Origin: Epithemia pelagica
Lineage: Eukaryota > Bacillariophyta > Bacillariophyceae > Surirellales > Surirellaceae
DNA length: 64,000 nt
Assembly (NCBI GenBank): GCA_946965045.2
Contig: OX337235.1
Span: 2,309,508 to 2,373,507, forward strand
Direction of reading: 5' to 3'
The notes below the pieces were generated by a model that was not told the DNA's origin, ran no database searches, and was given only the letters and a program-made list of their open reading frames with translations. Within the stretch, counting starts at the first letter, position 1. Each line of letters starts with the position of its first letter. The translations under genes and the position numbers were made by a program. Shown one piece after another: positions 1 to 9,281 of this stretch.

Positions 1-1015
1 GGGGGGTACCTTTGTTCGTCCGTCATCCGAAAGGAAAAAAATTGTCTCGTATTTTTTCCCAAAGCGCCAGCCGGGTGATATCGCCAGCCTCCCTTCGATC
101 GATCGAACTAGACGCGCCGGTCACGCCTTGTATTGCTTGCACAAGGGCCAGGAATCGTCTCACTTTTCGAGCAACACCACAAAAGACGACCATGAGCACA
201 CCAAAAACCAAAAGAAAACCATCCAGCCGTACGAACGACCACAGTGACAACTTTATGGCCAAAACCATCCACCTAGATCACAGGTGAAGGCGGAATACAT
301 CAAAGGAAGGATGACAACATGAAACATGACAATCAACCACTGCAATGAACAATCAACCACTGCAATGATGAAGCGAAGGTTTGACAGCGTCATCATGGGG
401 TATGTAAGCCCAGGAAGCAGGAAGCCTAAACTAGTAGTGGACTATGCTTTTATCTTTCCCATAGACAAAGTGCCAGGAGCTTGTGTTGATACTCCTAGAG
501 GTGCATTGCACCATGTGTGTGTTTCATGGTGTGTGTGTGATGATTCCGTGAAGCTTGATCCACTACTACGTAAAGAGTACTCGCTTCTGAAACAGTATAG
601 ACTTTAGAGTACAAAATGGGCTTGTAGATTTCTCTGTGCATGTCTCGTCAAGTCTCACGGCTCACGGTTCCTGTTTCCCATTCATGAGCGCAAGCGGCTA
701 CACAATAGGGCGAAGCCAGTTATTACAGTTGGCTGGGACGTTATAATAATGTGCTTAATCAAAAGAAATTTGAAAGAAATAATTTTTACATTTTTAGGAA
801 AATTTGGGAATAACCGTATGGACAGCAGACGGGAGGTACCCCCGCAATCGGAGCGTTTCTACATTGTAGATTGTACTCGGATGATGTCTTCCGCGCGGGC
901 CGGCCTGAGGATAACATTTCTCCGAGCCAGCCAACACAATCGTCTCACAAAATGTCGAATGACAAACGCCATTGCCTGCAGGTCCACATTGCTGTGAGAG
1001 GTTTTAATCTGCATA
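1..1015. other. Intergenic, no supported gene
   Basis: Short ORFs occur on both strands, but none shows a recognisable domain, a convincing start or protein-like composition. The last few hundred bases are the presumptive promoter and 5' UTR of the sulfotransferase gene. A duplicated stretch, ACAATCAACCACTGCAATGA, occurs near 337-368 as a short direct repeat of about 20 bp. Confidence 0.5.
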
Positions 1016-2308
1016 ATGGAAGAAAATTCATCTTTTCCATTGAAAGACCCAACGAGAATAGGAGATCGGCCTCGAACAATGTATGTGGTAGGGTTGTTGG
1101 CTTTGACGTTGTCGAGTCTGGTGTTCGTTGCAAGTCAGTGGACGATCTCCACGGAACTGACATCCGTTCGGTCCTTGCCAGAAGAATGGATCTCGCCGTT
1201 ACAAGATATGGAACAGGCTGTTACCGGCGCTGATGGTTCAGGCAGACGTAAAGATAAGCCAGAGGTAGCCTGGCTATTGTCGTTCCCCAATTCCGGCACG
1301 TCGTACACTTTGGCGTTGACCGAGTCGGCATCCAATCGTTCCATTGCCAGTAATTACGGTGTTGAGTTCACCAACAAGTATTATCCCGTGCCCCTTCCGG
1401 TCGATCCCCAATATCCTGAAGGTCCGTTTTGGGAAGGTCCCGAGTCCGATCTAAAATTTGGCTCGAGTGTCGTTCCGCTGCCGGAAAATTTTATCTTGAC
1501 CAAGACGCATTGTGGGGGTCGATGCATCGAATGTAATGCTTCAAGCTATCTTCCAAATGCATCGACATTTCTTGACGCCTGCAAGCGAACGACTTTTCGC
1601 CAAAGAGATGACTCGACGCAAACTGCTCGACGTCAAGAAGGTGTAATCAATGAGAAACGAGTTATGCGAGCCATCCACTTGATTCGGAACCCACTTCACA
1701 ACGTTGTTTCACGGTTTCATCTTCAAGCCAGGAATTGGAAGAAAAGGAATCAAGGTCCTGGGGGTAATGACAAGTTGATTTTCCCAATCAATGCTACCGG
1801 TTTTCGACAGTATTGCTCCCATTTGGATACGAGTTCGATATTGGATGCAGAATTCGACTACATCTGGAATACGATCACCGAGGAATGGCCCGCCTCCAAG
1901 AGTCGACGAGTTGATAGGAACAAAGTGAAAAGATGGTTTGAGATGATTCCTTGTCGAGCAGAGTTTGTCAAATATGTGAAGTGGCACGATCGCGTGCTTC
2001 ACCATGTCTTACCAGCGTTGGGACCCCACCCATTTTCCAAGCCTGTCCCTGTCTTTACGCTATACTACGAAGACTTTGGCCATGACCTTCCCTACATCAC
2101 CAAAGACGTATTGGAATTTTTAGGATTACCAAATGTCGTCAAGAATGAATCCAACTACCAGATATTTCGAATTTCCAACTATGATGATCACTATGCTGAA
2201 CATGAAAGGCAGTCTATCGCTTTGTTGTTACGTACTATGGCAACACCCGAAACGTGGAGAAGGATCCGCCATTACTTTCGAGAGTGGTTTGTGCAACAGG
2301 ACAACTGA
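1016..2308 (+). CDS. Sulfotransferase-family type II membrane protein
   Basis: This is a single-exon ORF of 430 aa. It probably transfers sulfate from PAPS to a glycan or other acceptor in the Golgi. The N-terminus has a short basic/polar tail and one hydrophobic segment at about residues 22-41 (MYVVGLLALTLSSLVFVA), fitting a signal anchor. A 5'-phosphosulfate-binding loop lies near residue 88 (LLSFPNSGTSYTL). The conserved KTHCGG follows, and then a 3'-phosphate-binding motif near residue 222 (HLIRNPLHNVVSRFH). These three in this order are diagnostic of the P-loop sulfotransferase superfamily. The Cys-rich KTHCGGRCIEC segment resembles the diatom branch as I know it. No intron is needed. 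The acceptor substrate cannot be inferred. Confidence 0.85.
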   Translation: MEENSSFPLKDPTRIGDRPRTMYVVGLLALTLSSLVFVASQWTISTELTSVRSLPEEWISPLQDMEQAVTGADGSGRRKDKPEVAWLLSFPNSGTSYTLALTESASNRSIASNYGVEFTNKYYPVPLPVDPQYPEGPFWEGPESDLKFGSSVVPLPENFILTKTHCGGRCIECNASSYLPNASTFLDACKRTTFRQRDDSTQTARRQEGVINEKRVMRAIHLIRNPLHNVVSRFHLQARNWKKRNQGPGGNDKLIFPINATGFRQYCSHLDTSSILDAEFDYIWNTITEEWPASKSRRVDRNKVKRWFEMIPCRAEFVKYVKWHDRVLHHVLPALGPHPFSKPVPVFTLYYEDFGHDLPYITKDVLEFLGLPNVVKNESNYQIFRISNYDDHYAEHERQSIALLLRTMATPETWRRIRHYFREWFVQQDN

Positions 2309-3602
2309 TGGTCCATTTCGCTGCCTGGGCCATCATCTATCTGTGGCGTTTCCGTGTTCATTCTCCCCAGAATTTCCCATGTATCAAACAAGACTTTTCT
2401 ATACATTATATTGAGCTGTGGAGTGCAAGTTTGCGTGCGCATGTGTTTACAAAGGTACACCCGATCCACTCTTGCACGGATATATGGATAACCAGAAATT
2501 GCAATCAGCCGAGATACGATGCATTTCGAACAACACGGGTTGCCAGTCTGCGATATGCAAGCAATACATTATTTGCCGATCTACTAATTCTTCATGGGGA
2601 TTTAAGCAACATTCATCGATAAAAAACGATGGACACATTTGGAAGCACCTACTTGGAACTCGCATTGCTCCTCCCACTACGCACTCAGCGATCCACCATC
2701 CATGGTTCCATTTCTGTGCGATGTCTGGGCTGCCAAAGTCTCATGACCTTATCCCAAACATCAACTTCGGTGCGTGTTGTTCCACAGGACTAGAGAGGTA
2801 GTCCATATCCCTGTCCCGCCACTGTTTGTTGTAGGAGTTATTTACCTCTACCAGAGATTTTTCCAGCGACCGTAGCTTATGAGTCGTCTTTTATCTTTCC
2901 CGCAAAGCGCGCCAGGAGTGCGCACTTCCGAGTTCGTCCGAGCGGCTTGGTCACGTCATATGTTGAAACACAGAAACACACTGTGTCACGCACCGTAGCC
3001 TATCCGTAGCCTAACTCTCTAGAGAACCAACCATTAGTGTTTGCTGATGCTCCTAGGAGTAGAAGAGATACATTATCGCCGTAATAATCCCTACTAATAC
3101 TGATTCATGTGCTTTGCAACGGTAAGAAGACAACACAGTTTCGGATTGAAATGAATTGGAGATTAATTGGGCATGTCGTCTGCATTTCCTCGTCATCCAG
3201 GCGATGCCGTATTCTTAATGATGAGAAACACTACATGCCTTCAGTGTTGTCCGCATTGTAACGAATCTGTCAGTCAAGCTTTTGCTTGCCGTATATATTG
3301 CAAGCAGTTTGGTCTCCAGACTTCTCTAAAATGCATCATTGGTGCTGCACGAACGACTTAACATCCATGATCCCTTAGTCATTCGTCGTCTTTGGCAATA
3401 TGGACTGTGTATTCTGCAAGTTCTTCATGCGCGTCACCAGCTTCCTCCCCCTAATACCAAGACTCTAGGTGCTCGAGCTGGTTCTTGGTTCGCATTGTTT
3501 CGCAATGCATTTCCTTTTGCCACTCTTGCAAAATTCTGCAGCAAGTGATCTTGTGTGATAGGAAGGTCCTGTGAATATCCGTTTGGGGTCGAAGCTGTTA
3601 AG
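2309..3602. other. Intergenic region with one gene relic
   Basis: Apart from the FkbM-like relic at 2447-2677 (listed separately), no ORF here looks protein-like. The stretch holds the 3' end of the sulfotransferase transcript. A CTCCTAGGAGT palindrome lies near 3050. Confidence 0.5.
2447..2677 (-). pseudogene. Relic of an FkbM methyltransferase C-terminal tail
   Basis: The minus-strand reading ends in DWQPVLFEMHRISADCNFW. The intact FkbM protein at 30.7-31.9 kb ends in NWQPLLEELDRTKADCNFW. Upstream the alignment continues (LVDRQIMYCLHIA versus LVAQERMYRLQKD). This is too long and too conserved to be chance. No SAM-binding core is visible further upstream, where in-frame stops occur. It is therefore either a decayed copy or a tail exon whose remaining exons I cannot find. 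The relationship is seen directly; calling it a relic is inference. Confidence 0.5.
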
Positions 3603-4214
3603 TCAGTCCCCAGTTTTCTTCACAAACGGAGAAAAAGGTTGTGGGCTTACCTGTTGTGCTGAGCCCTGAGACTGTCTCCCAAAAGAGTCGTTGTTGCTGG
3701 ATGAGACTGAGCAGCCTGATAAGATTGACACATCATCGCTCGAACAGGCCATAGTGGACGAGCAGTCGGAGGATGCGACGACGATAGTTAGCCCTGTAAG
3801 AGTAACGCGTTTGCGTTTCAATCGATTAACGGATAGCATGGTATCGGGAGTAGACAGGTAAGGACGATCGATTCTTTGAACTCCTTGTTTCGATTTCAAC
3901 CGTCGCTTCTTTTGATCACGTCGGCTTTTGTGACGGGGACCTACGGTTTGCCGAAAGACGAGGAATCTCGAGATGATTCTTTGCAAGATCATCGTCTGAG
4001 TTGGTGCTTCCGCGTTGTTGTGGTGATGTCTGAAAGATGTGGCTGCTGTCAGGAGAAAGACACGCTCTTCCCATCGACCACAGCTGCTTGGAGCTTGGAG
4101 GGAGGTTTGACCCGTTCCGCTCTGCAGAGAAGAGCTGCAAATGTTTCTGTCCGAGGACATGTCCAATGACTGAATGTCTGAATGTCTCTGTAGCTGATTT
4201 GGGTGCATGTGCAT
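3603..4214 (-). CDS. Weak hypothetical ORF, Ser- and basic-rich
   Basis: This 203-aa ORF has a basic middle part (KSRRDQKKRRLKSK) and Ser-rich stretches but no recognised domain. Other frames across the same interval are also open, which lowers confidence. It could be a small disordered nuclear protein or a chance ORF. Nothing in the context assigns a role. Confidence 0.2.
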   Translation of the reverse strand: MHMHPNQLQRHSDIQSLDMSSDRNICSSSLQSGTGQTSLQAPSSCGRWEERVFLLTAATSFRHHHNNAEAPTQTMILQRIISRFLVFRQTVGPRHKSRRDQKKRRLKSKQGVQRIDRPYLSTPDTMLSVNRLKRKRVTLTGLTIVVASSDCSSTMACSSDDVSILSGCSVSSSNNDSFGRQSQGSAQQVSPQPFSPFVKKTGD

Positions 4215-4825
4215 GCGCTCATTTTTTGTCTAAGGTTACCACCACCCACCACCCACCACGCATGTTGCTAACAAAGCCAACGCAACTTACAGGTAGTGAG
4301 TCGTTAGATTTCTGTCTGACGGATGCTTGCATCAACATACCAATCGCTTGTTACTTTACGTGCAGTTTCAGGAAAGAGAGAGGTTGAGAGAAGAAACCGT
4401 GAACTGTTGCACCATGCACCATGGATCTTGGTTCTACATTCTACATGACTACCTAGATCTTCTTGATTTCTGCGCAGTCCACAGTGTGCACAATACGTTG
4501 TCAATGTCATCTACGGGATACCGTGATAATTGCTAGGTGCGTGGCACTCCCAAGAAAATCGAGGTAGCTGATTGAGGACAAGCCGGGGCTTGACTACGCA
4601 ATGACCATGGAAACCTCAGAGATCGTCGGTACTCGATGGTCAGGTTTCTCAAGGATACCCCTAGGTAGTCCCGCTGTCTACAAAAACTATGGACAGAATC
4701 ACCAACTTGTTGTGAAGAAAGGTAAATGGGCGGCCCACTTACCCGCATCAGCACAACTATAGTTTAAAGTAGGGACGCAATCACATGATCTACTTGGGTC
4801 AGCCAATTTACAACATTTGACGCCC
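4215..4825. other. Intergenic, nothing recognised
   Basis: About 610 bp between the weak ORF and the 3' end of the ADCK2-like gene. No coding potential, RNA gene or repeat could be supported. Confidence 0.5.
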
Positions 4826-6640
4826 TTACCACAACTTCACTGCCTCCATATTGTGCATGAGTTCTGCTTGGAAGATGAACCTCAGTGCCGGAGAGGCGAC
4901 ATGGATATCGTGATAAAGAGACTTTGCAATACCCTCAATAATCTCAACAGCCAAGGCAGCACCGATGAAGGCAGGTTCCAATTTGACTTTGTGACGGCAA
5001 GCTAAATAGCAAATGTCCGTGATTTTGTCACCGACATGTTCCACGAAGTTTGTGTCCTGATTGCAAATAATGCCAATTCCTTCGACAAAGAGATCCATGT
5101 CTTCCTCTGTAGCTTGACAGTCAGAACTTGTGTCCACCATTAACTGTCCTGCCAGTCGCCCCTGTCGTCGTGAGAATGCTCCCAAAATCTTTGTCAGATT
5201 CACGTGTTGTTCGGGTCCCATTTCAATGACCAAACCGCAATCTAACAAGTTCAAACCCAACTTCCCATTTTCGTTAAGATGGACCAAGATGTTGCCTGTG
5301 AGTGTAGAAATTAGTTGACCTGTGTGAGTATGAGACTTGGAACTCCTGGTGAGACGTACACTTCACCTACCGGGATGCAGATCGCCATGAAGAAAGTCGT
5401 GCAGGAAAATCATTCTCAGTGTAGTCTCTACACCAAGATTTGCGAGATCTTTACGCACATGCTCCGGCTTTGATGTGTATTCGAGTATGTTCACCCCAGG
5501 AAGAAATGTTTCGGTGAGAACCCTCTTTGTGGTCAGGTCGTTCAGTGGTGTTGGAAAGTTGACCCGATCAATGCTCGAAAAATCGCGATTGAATCGTTGT
5601 AAATGTTTCGCCTCCAAAGTAAGATCAAGCTGGGGTAACATGATATCCCGAAATTGACGAACCGTGTCAACCAATGCCAGGTATTTGAGCTGCAGGTACG
5701 GAAGGCTCTCGAGAAATACAGCAACCTTGTCAAAAATGTAAAAATCGACACAAACCTTTTCCCAAATACTGGGATGCTGGACCTTAACAGCCAATTTTGT
5801 CCCCGAAGGAAATTGTCCAACAGCTTCTGTGAGCGTTCCGCGATAGACCTGAGCAATGCATCCAGAGCCTATCGGAGTTGATTCAAGCTTCAAATGGGAC
5901 GCGAGAGGTCCCAGGTCTTCCTCCAACAGTGTTTGGGTATGCTCCCAGGGATGCCCTCTAGTATTATCGCGCAATTGTCCAAAGTACTGGCAAAACTCGG
6001 GGCTGAACAAATCTTGTCTTGTGGTGGCCCACTGAACCCATTTGACGAAGGTCGGACCAGCTTGTTCAATTCCCCACAACGCGTATTCCCACGAATATTT
6101 GTGTACAGTATTTGATACATAGGCAAACGGCGCCATAACAACGAGCGGTGTGGCCAACATGGAGAGTTGCGCAAGTCGAGTCAATGCTGTCCAAGCACGC
6201 TGCATCTTCGTATTACCTAGTGATTCCAGTAAATCATCCGCCCAGTCTCTCCTCGTCCAATTCTGCCAATCATGAGGCCGTTCCACCACCTCTTCCATTC
6301 TGGTTCGAAACTCCTTAGTTGCCAGAGATGCAATGGCGATTTCAACCAGCCTCCGCGTCCGCAATCTTGTAATGTTTCTACCGATTCGGTCAAACGATTC
6401 GGTCAACGTTCGGTTGAAATAGCCGTTCGAACCAAGTTTTTTGTCCCCTTCCCACAAAACTTTTGTGTGCAACTTTTGTCGTTTCACTCCAGTTGCCCAT
6501 AAAACAGGATCTAGGAGAGTACCAGCCGATCGATCCGTCGAACAAACTCTTGACATGATGGATCTGCCGTAAGCTGCCTGACCAAGCAAACGCTCCGCCG
6601 CAACCTGAGTTAATCCTGTACCAATGCGTGTCGATAACAT
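4826..6640 (-). CDS. ABC1/ADCK2-type atypical protein kinase, 2 exons
   Basis: A 579-aa protein is made by joining 6640-5371 and 5295-4826 across a 75-bp GT-AG intron (GTAGGTG donor, CACTCACAG acceptor). The splice rebuilds the catalytic motif HGDLHPGN plus ILVHLNENG. Visible kinase elements are a glycine-rich loop (IGSGCIAQVYRG), the ATP-anchoring Lys in LAVKVQHP, the catalytic HGDLHPGN, and a DCG metal motif (LLDCGLVIE) in place of DFG. The GPTFVKWVQWATTRQDLF block marks the ABC1 N-terminal extension, and the Gly-loop resembles ADCK2 more than COQ8. The N-terminus (MLSTRIGTGLTQVAAERLL) suits mitochondrial import. The family acts in mitochondrial or plastid lipid and quinone metabolism. In the KxGQ signature the Gly is Val (KWVQ). 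It is divergent from the dehydrogenase gene at 7165. Confidence 0.85.
5296..5370 (-). other. Intron of the ADCK2-like gene
   Basis: 75-bp GT-AG intron. Its boundaries are fixed by continuity of the HGDLHPGN motif across the splice: one base of the Gly codon lies before it and two after. Confidence 0.85.
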
Positions 6641-7164
6641 TTTGCCACAGCGTCCTCCTTAACCTTAACCAAGTCCTTTTCCCCTATGATACCTGCCTAA
6701 AAGGATTGGGTATCGATTTTCGACTCGTCAATTAGCAGATTCACACCCAAAGACAAAGACGGAAGTGTCAGTCAACGAGTTATGATGGCATCAAGAATCA
6801 AGAAACCTCATCTTGTGGTGAACGCAGTGCGCACTGCGCCGCTCTTGCCTCCGGTCATATTTTTAAATCATATTCATATCCATCAACCCCACTTAAGAAA
6901 GAATTATCTTTTACATTTTAGGGCTCTTGTGGGGTTAGATTCATATTATTGTCTGCCATACATCTTCTCAACATCATATTTTGAATAATATTGGTGTGAT
7001 GTTTTCGACACGTCAGTGATGATCTCACAGACACATCTTCAGGTTGATTTTGATACATTGATGGTCGGCATTTCGGGTAGGATCCCCTCTGCCCTCATCC
7101 ACCATCCATCCCATCTTTAGAAACTCGACGCCTTCTCCTTCAAGGACTTTCAATCAGTTCGGCA
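6641..7164. promoter_or_regulatory. Divergent promoter region of ADCK2-like and GPDH genes
   Basis: 524 bp separate two divergently transcribed start codons. It contains ACGTCA (near 7010), which matches a CO2/cAMP-responsive element type described in diatoms. A single hexamer is weak evidence. No TATA box stands out. Confidence 0.35.
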
Positions 7165-8476
7165 ATGAGCGTTTGGAAGCTCTCTATCGTTTTTATTTCG
7201 ATTATGTCTGTAGTCATGCAGCTAATCAGAGATATCCATGGGTTTGGTCAAGCTCTCGCACCAAGACATGTTCACTTCTCCTCTGTCAAGTCGAAGTATC
7301 AACAGACGTTCCAAAGGAACACTGGATCCCAACTTTTCATGGCTTCCACAACTCCACCTCCTCCCTACCCTGTTCGGATCGCAGTCATGGGTGGGGGCAA
7401 TTTCGGACTGGCGCTAGCCACTGTATGTGCCCGACAGGGCATTCCAACAACCATCTTGGTTCGAAGGCAAGGAATTGCTGATTCTATCAATGCAAACCAC
7501 ACACATCCGACCAAAATGTCGGATATAGTCATGCCAGCGAAAGTGCGAGCGACAATTCACCCAGAAGAGTGTTTACCGGACGCAACCTACATTGTTCATG
7601 CCGTTCCAGTGCAGTACAGTCGCGAGTTTTTGGGGTCGGTGGCAAGATATATCCCTCCAACCACTCCTGTGTTAAGTGGATCCAAAGGAATCGAAACGTC
7701 GTCCTTGGGTTTGATGGCTGATATTTTGAAAGAAACTCTTGGTCGAGAACGCCCCTATGCCTTTTTGTCGGGACCCTCCTTCGCACGCGAGATTTGTCAA
7801 GGCGTTGCCACCGCCGTTGTAATTGCCTCAGAAGATATTTTGTTGGCTCGTGACTTGGCAAGTCTTTTATCTGATGATAATTTTCGCTGTTTCACCACCA
7901 GGGACGTTATGGGAGTGGAGATTGGAGGAGCGGTCAAGAATGTGATTGCCCTGGCTGCCGGGATGTGCGAGGGGCTGGGCCTGGGAACAAACGCGATGAG
8001 CGGGCTCGTCACTCGAGGATGTGGCGAGATGAGACGACTTGGGTTGTCTTTGGGAGCGTTGCCAAGTACAATGGCAGGGTTGTCTGGTACGTCTTTCTCT
8101 GTGTTATCTGGAAAATCTTTTCGATGCCGCTGGCTTACGATACCTCTGCTCGTTTTCTGGTAAAGGTGTGGGGGATACATTCGGCACCTGCTTCGGTCCA
8201 CTTTCTCGTAATAGAAAATTTGGTTACCGATTAGGGAAAGGCGAAACGATGAAAGAGATTCTAGCTTCTACAACAGAAGTGGCGGAAGGTGTGGACACGT
8301 CCGTTGCTTTGGTCAATTTTATCAAAACAAACTGCAGAGGCTACCGGCTTGATCTGAAGTATCCTATTTTGTTTGGCATTGCCGATATATTGCAAGGAAA
8401 CCTAACACCAGCTGATGGATTGAAGGGTCTTATGAACATGCCTTTTCTCATGGAGAGCTTTGATGAGCGTGATTAA
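7165..8476 (+). CDS. NAD-dependent glycerol-3-phosphate dehydrogenase, 2 exons
   Basis: Joining 7165-8086 and 8166-8476 gives 410 aa. The enzyme interconverts dihydroxyacetone phosphate and sn-glycerol 3-phosphate and supplies the glycerolipid backbone. The Rossmann NAD loop is RIAVMGGGNFGLALA near residue 73. GSKGIE and FLSGPSFAREI follow, then EIGGAVKNVIALAAGM with the catalytic Lys. The splice joins GLSG to VGDTFGTC, rebuilding the GLSGVGD signature, then SRNRKFG. The N-terminus has a hydrophobic signal segment and an HGFGQ sequence that could be a plastid ASAFAP-like cleavage site, followed by a Ser/Lys-rich transit-like stretch. Plastid location is inference. The C-terminus is of normal GpsA length. 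Confidence 0.9.
8087..8165 (+). other. Intron of the glycerol-3-phosphate dehydrogenase gene
   Basis: 79-bp intron beginning GTACGTCT and ending TGGTAAAG. Removing it restores GLSGVGDTFGTC in frame. Confidence 0.85.
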
Positions 8477-8509
8477 TAATGTTGCTAATGTTGTACTTCA
8501 CTGGACTAC

Positions 8510-9151
8510 CTAATAGCTGCTGTAGGTGTATGGAACAGGAGGCCACTTTGGTGGATCGTAACCCTTTCCTCCAATGGGCGAGCATCGTAATAGTCTCCAC
8601 GCAATGAGAATTGCACCCTTGGCAGGTCCAAATTCTTCAATAGCTTGTACTCCATAGCGAGAACAAGTTGGCACGAAGCGGCAAGCGGGCGGCAACAGCG
8701 GTGATATAAACTGCTTATAGAAGCCAAGACTCGCCACCATACCCGAGGATAACGCTTCTTCGGCAACTGCTGGCTTATTCTCGTCGTTGTCCGTCCCCTT
8801 GGACTGGTCGGAGTCGTTGGAAGCTGAAGGATCGGACAAGAACGTGGGGATGGACTGTGTGGCAGCTCTTCCCGCCATACAAGCAACTCCCAGCAGGAGT
8901 ATTCCGCCTGCATTTCGTGGAGTCAACAAGTGTCGACCGGCCATCAACACTGCCAGTTCCGATGCTGTGGTGGAAGCAATTTTTGCAACGGTCGTGCGCC
9001 GAGAAAGAGGCCATCGAGAAACCACTGGATCCGCCATGTGACAGCACATACACGTTGCAGCGACTGGTTCTATACCAAACAAGCCAAGGAAGACCAGACA
9101 GAGCAAATTTAGTGCAACTGTAAGACGTTTCCGTAAGTCCATCATCATCAT
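8510..9151 (-). CDS. yidD: YidD-family (membrane insertion efficiency) protein with signal sequence
   Basis: A 213-aa ORF. The last 75 residues are a clear YidD domain: YKQFISPLLPPACRFVPTCS, then RYGVQAIEEFGPAKG and WRLLRCSPIGGKGYDPP. The Cys and Pro positions are those of bacterial YidD, a small protein linked to YidC/Oxa1-dependent membrane insertion. The N-terminus (MMMMDLRKRLTVALNLLCLVFLGLFG) is a strong signal sequence. A second hydrophobic segment near residue 80 (GILLLGVACMAG) could anchor the protein. Plastid thylakoid or envelope is the likeliest site because plastids keep the Alb3 insertase; this is inference. The start codon lies only about 11 bp from the T-run ending the adjacent non-LTR element, so the native promoter has probably been displaced. 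Confidence 0.85.
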   Translation of the reverse strand: MMMMDLRKRLTVALNLLCLVFLGLFGIEPVAATCMCCHMADPVVSRWPLSRRTTVAKIASTTASELAVLMAGRHLLTPRNAGGILLLGVACMAGRAATQSIPTFLSDPSASNDSDQSKGTDNDENKPAVAEEALSSGMVASLGFYKQFISPLLPPACRFVPTCSRYGVQAIEEFGPAKGAILIAWRLLRCSPIGGKGYDPPKWPPVPYTYSSY

Positions 9152-9281
9152 CGTTATCCATAAAAAAAAGGTACAGTCTATTTTAACGCTGCCGCACGTA
9201 TCCGCTAGGATAACGCCGACCGACGCGCCGGGCCTCCGAGCTAACGAAGGCGAGGACTAATAGAGCGAAACATGTAGCAAG

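Noticed and set aside
2418-2801. 127-aa plus-strand ORF after the sulfotransferase
   Set aside because: No domain; the opposite strand carries the FkbM-like relic, which explains part of the open frame.
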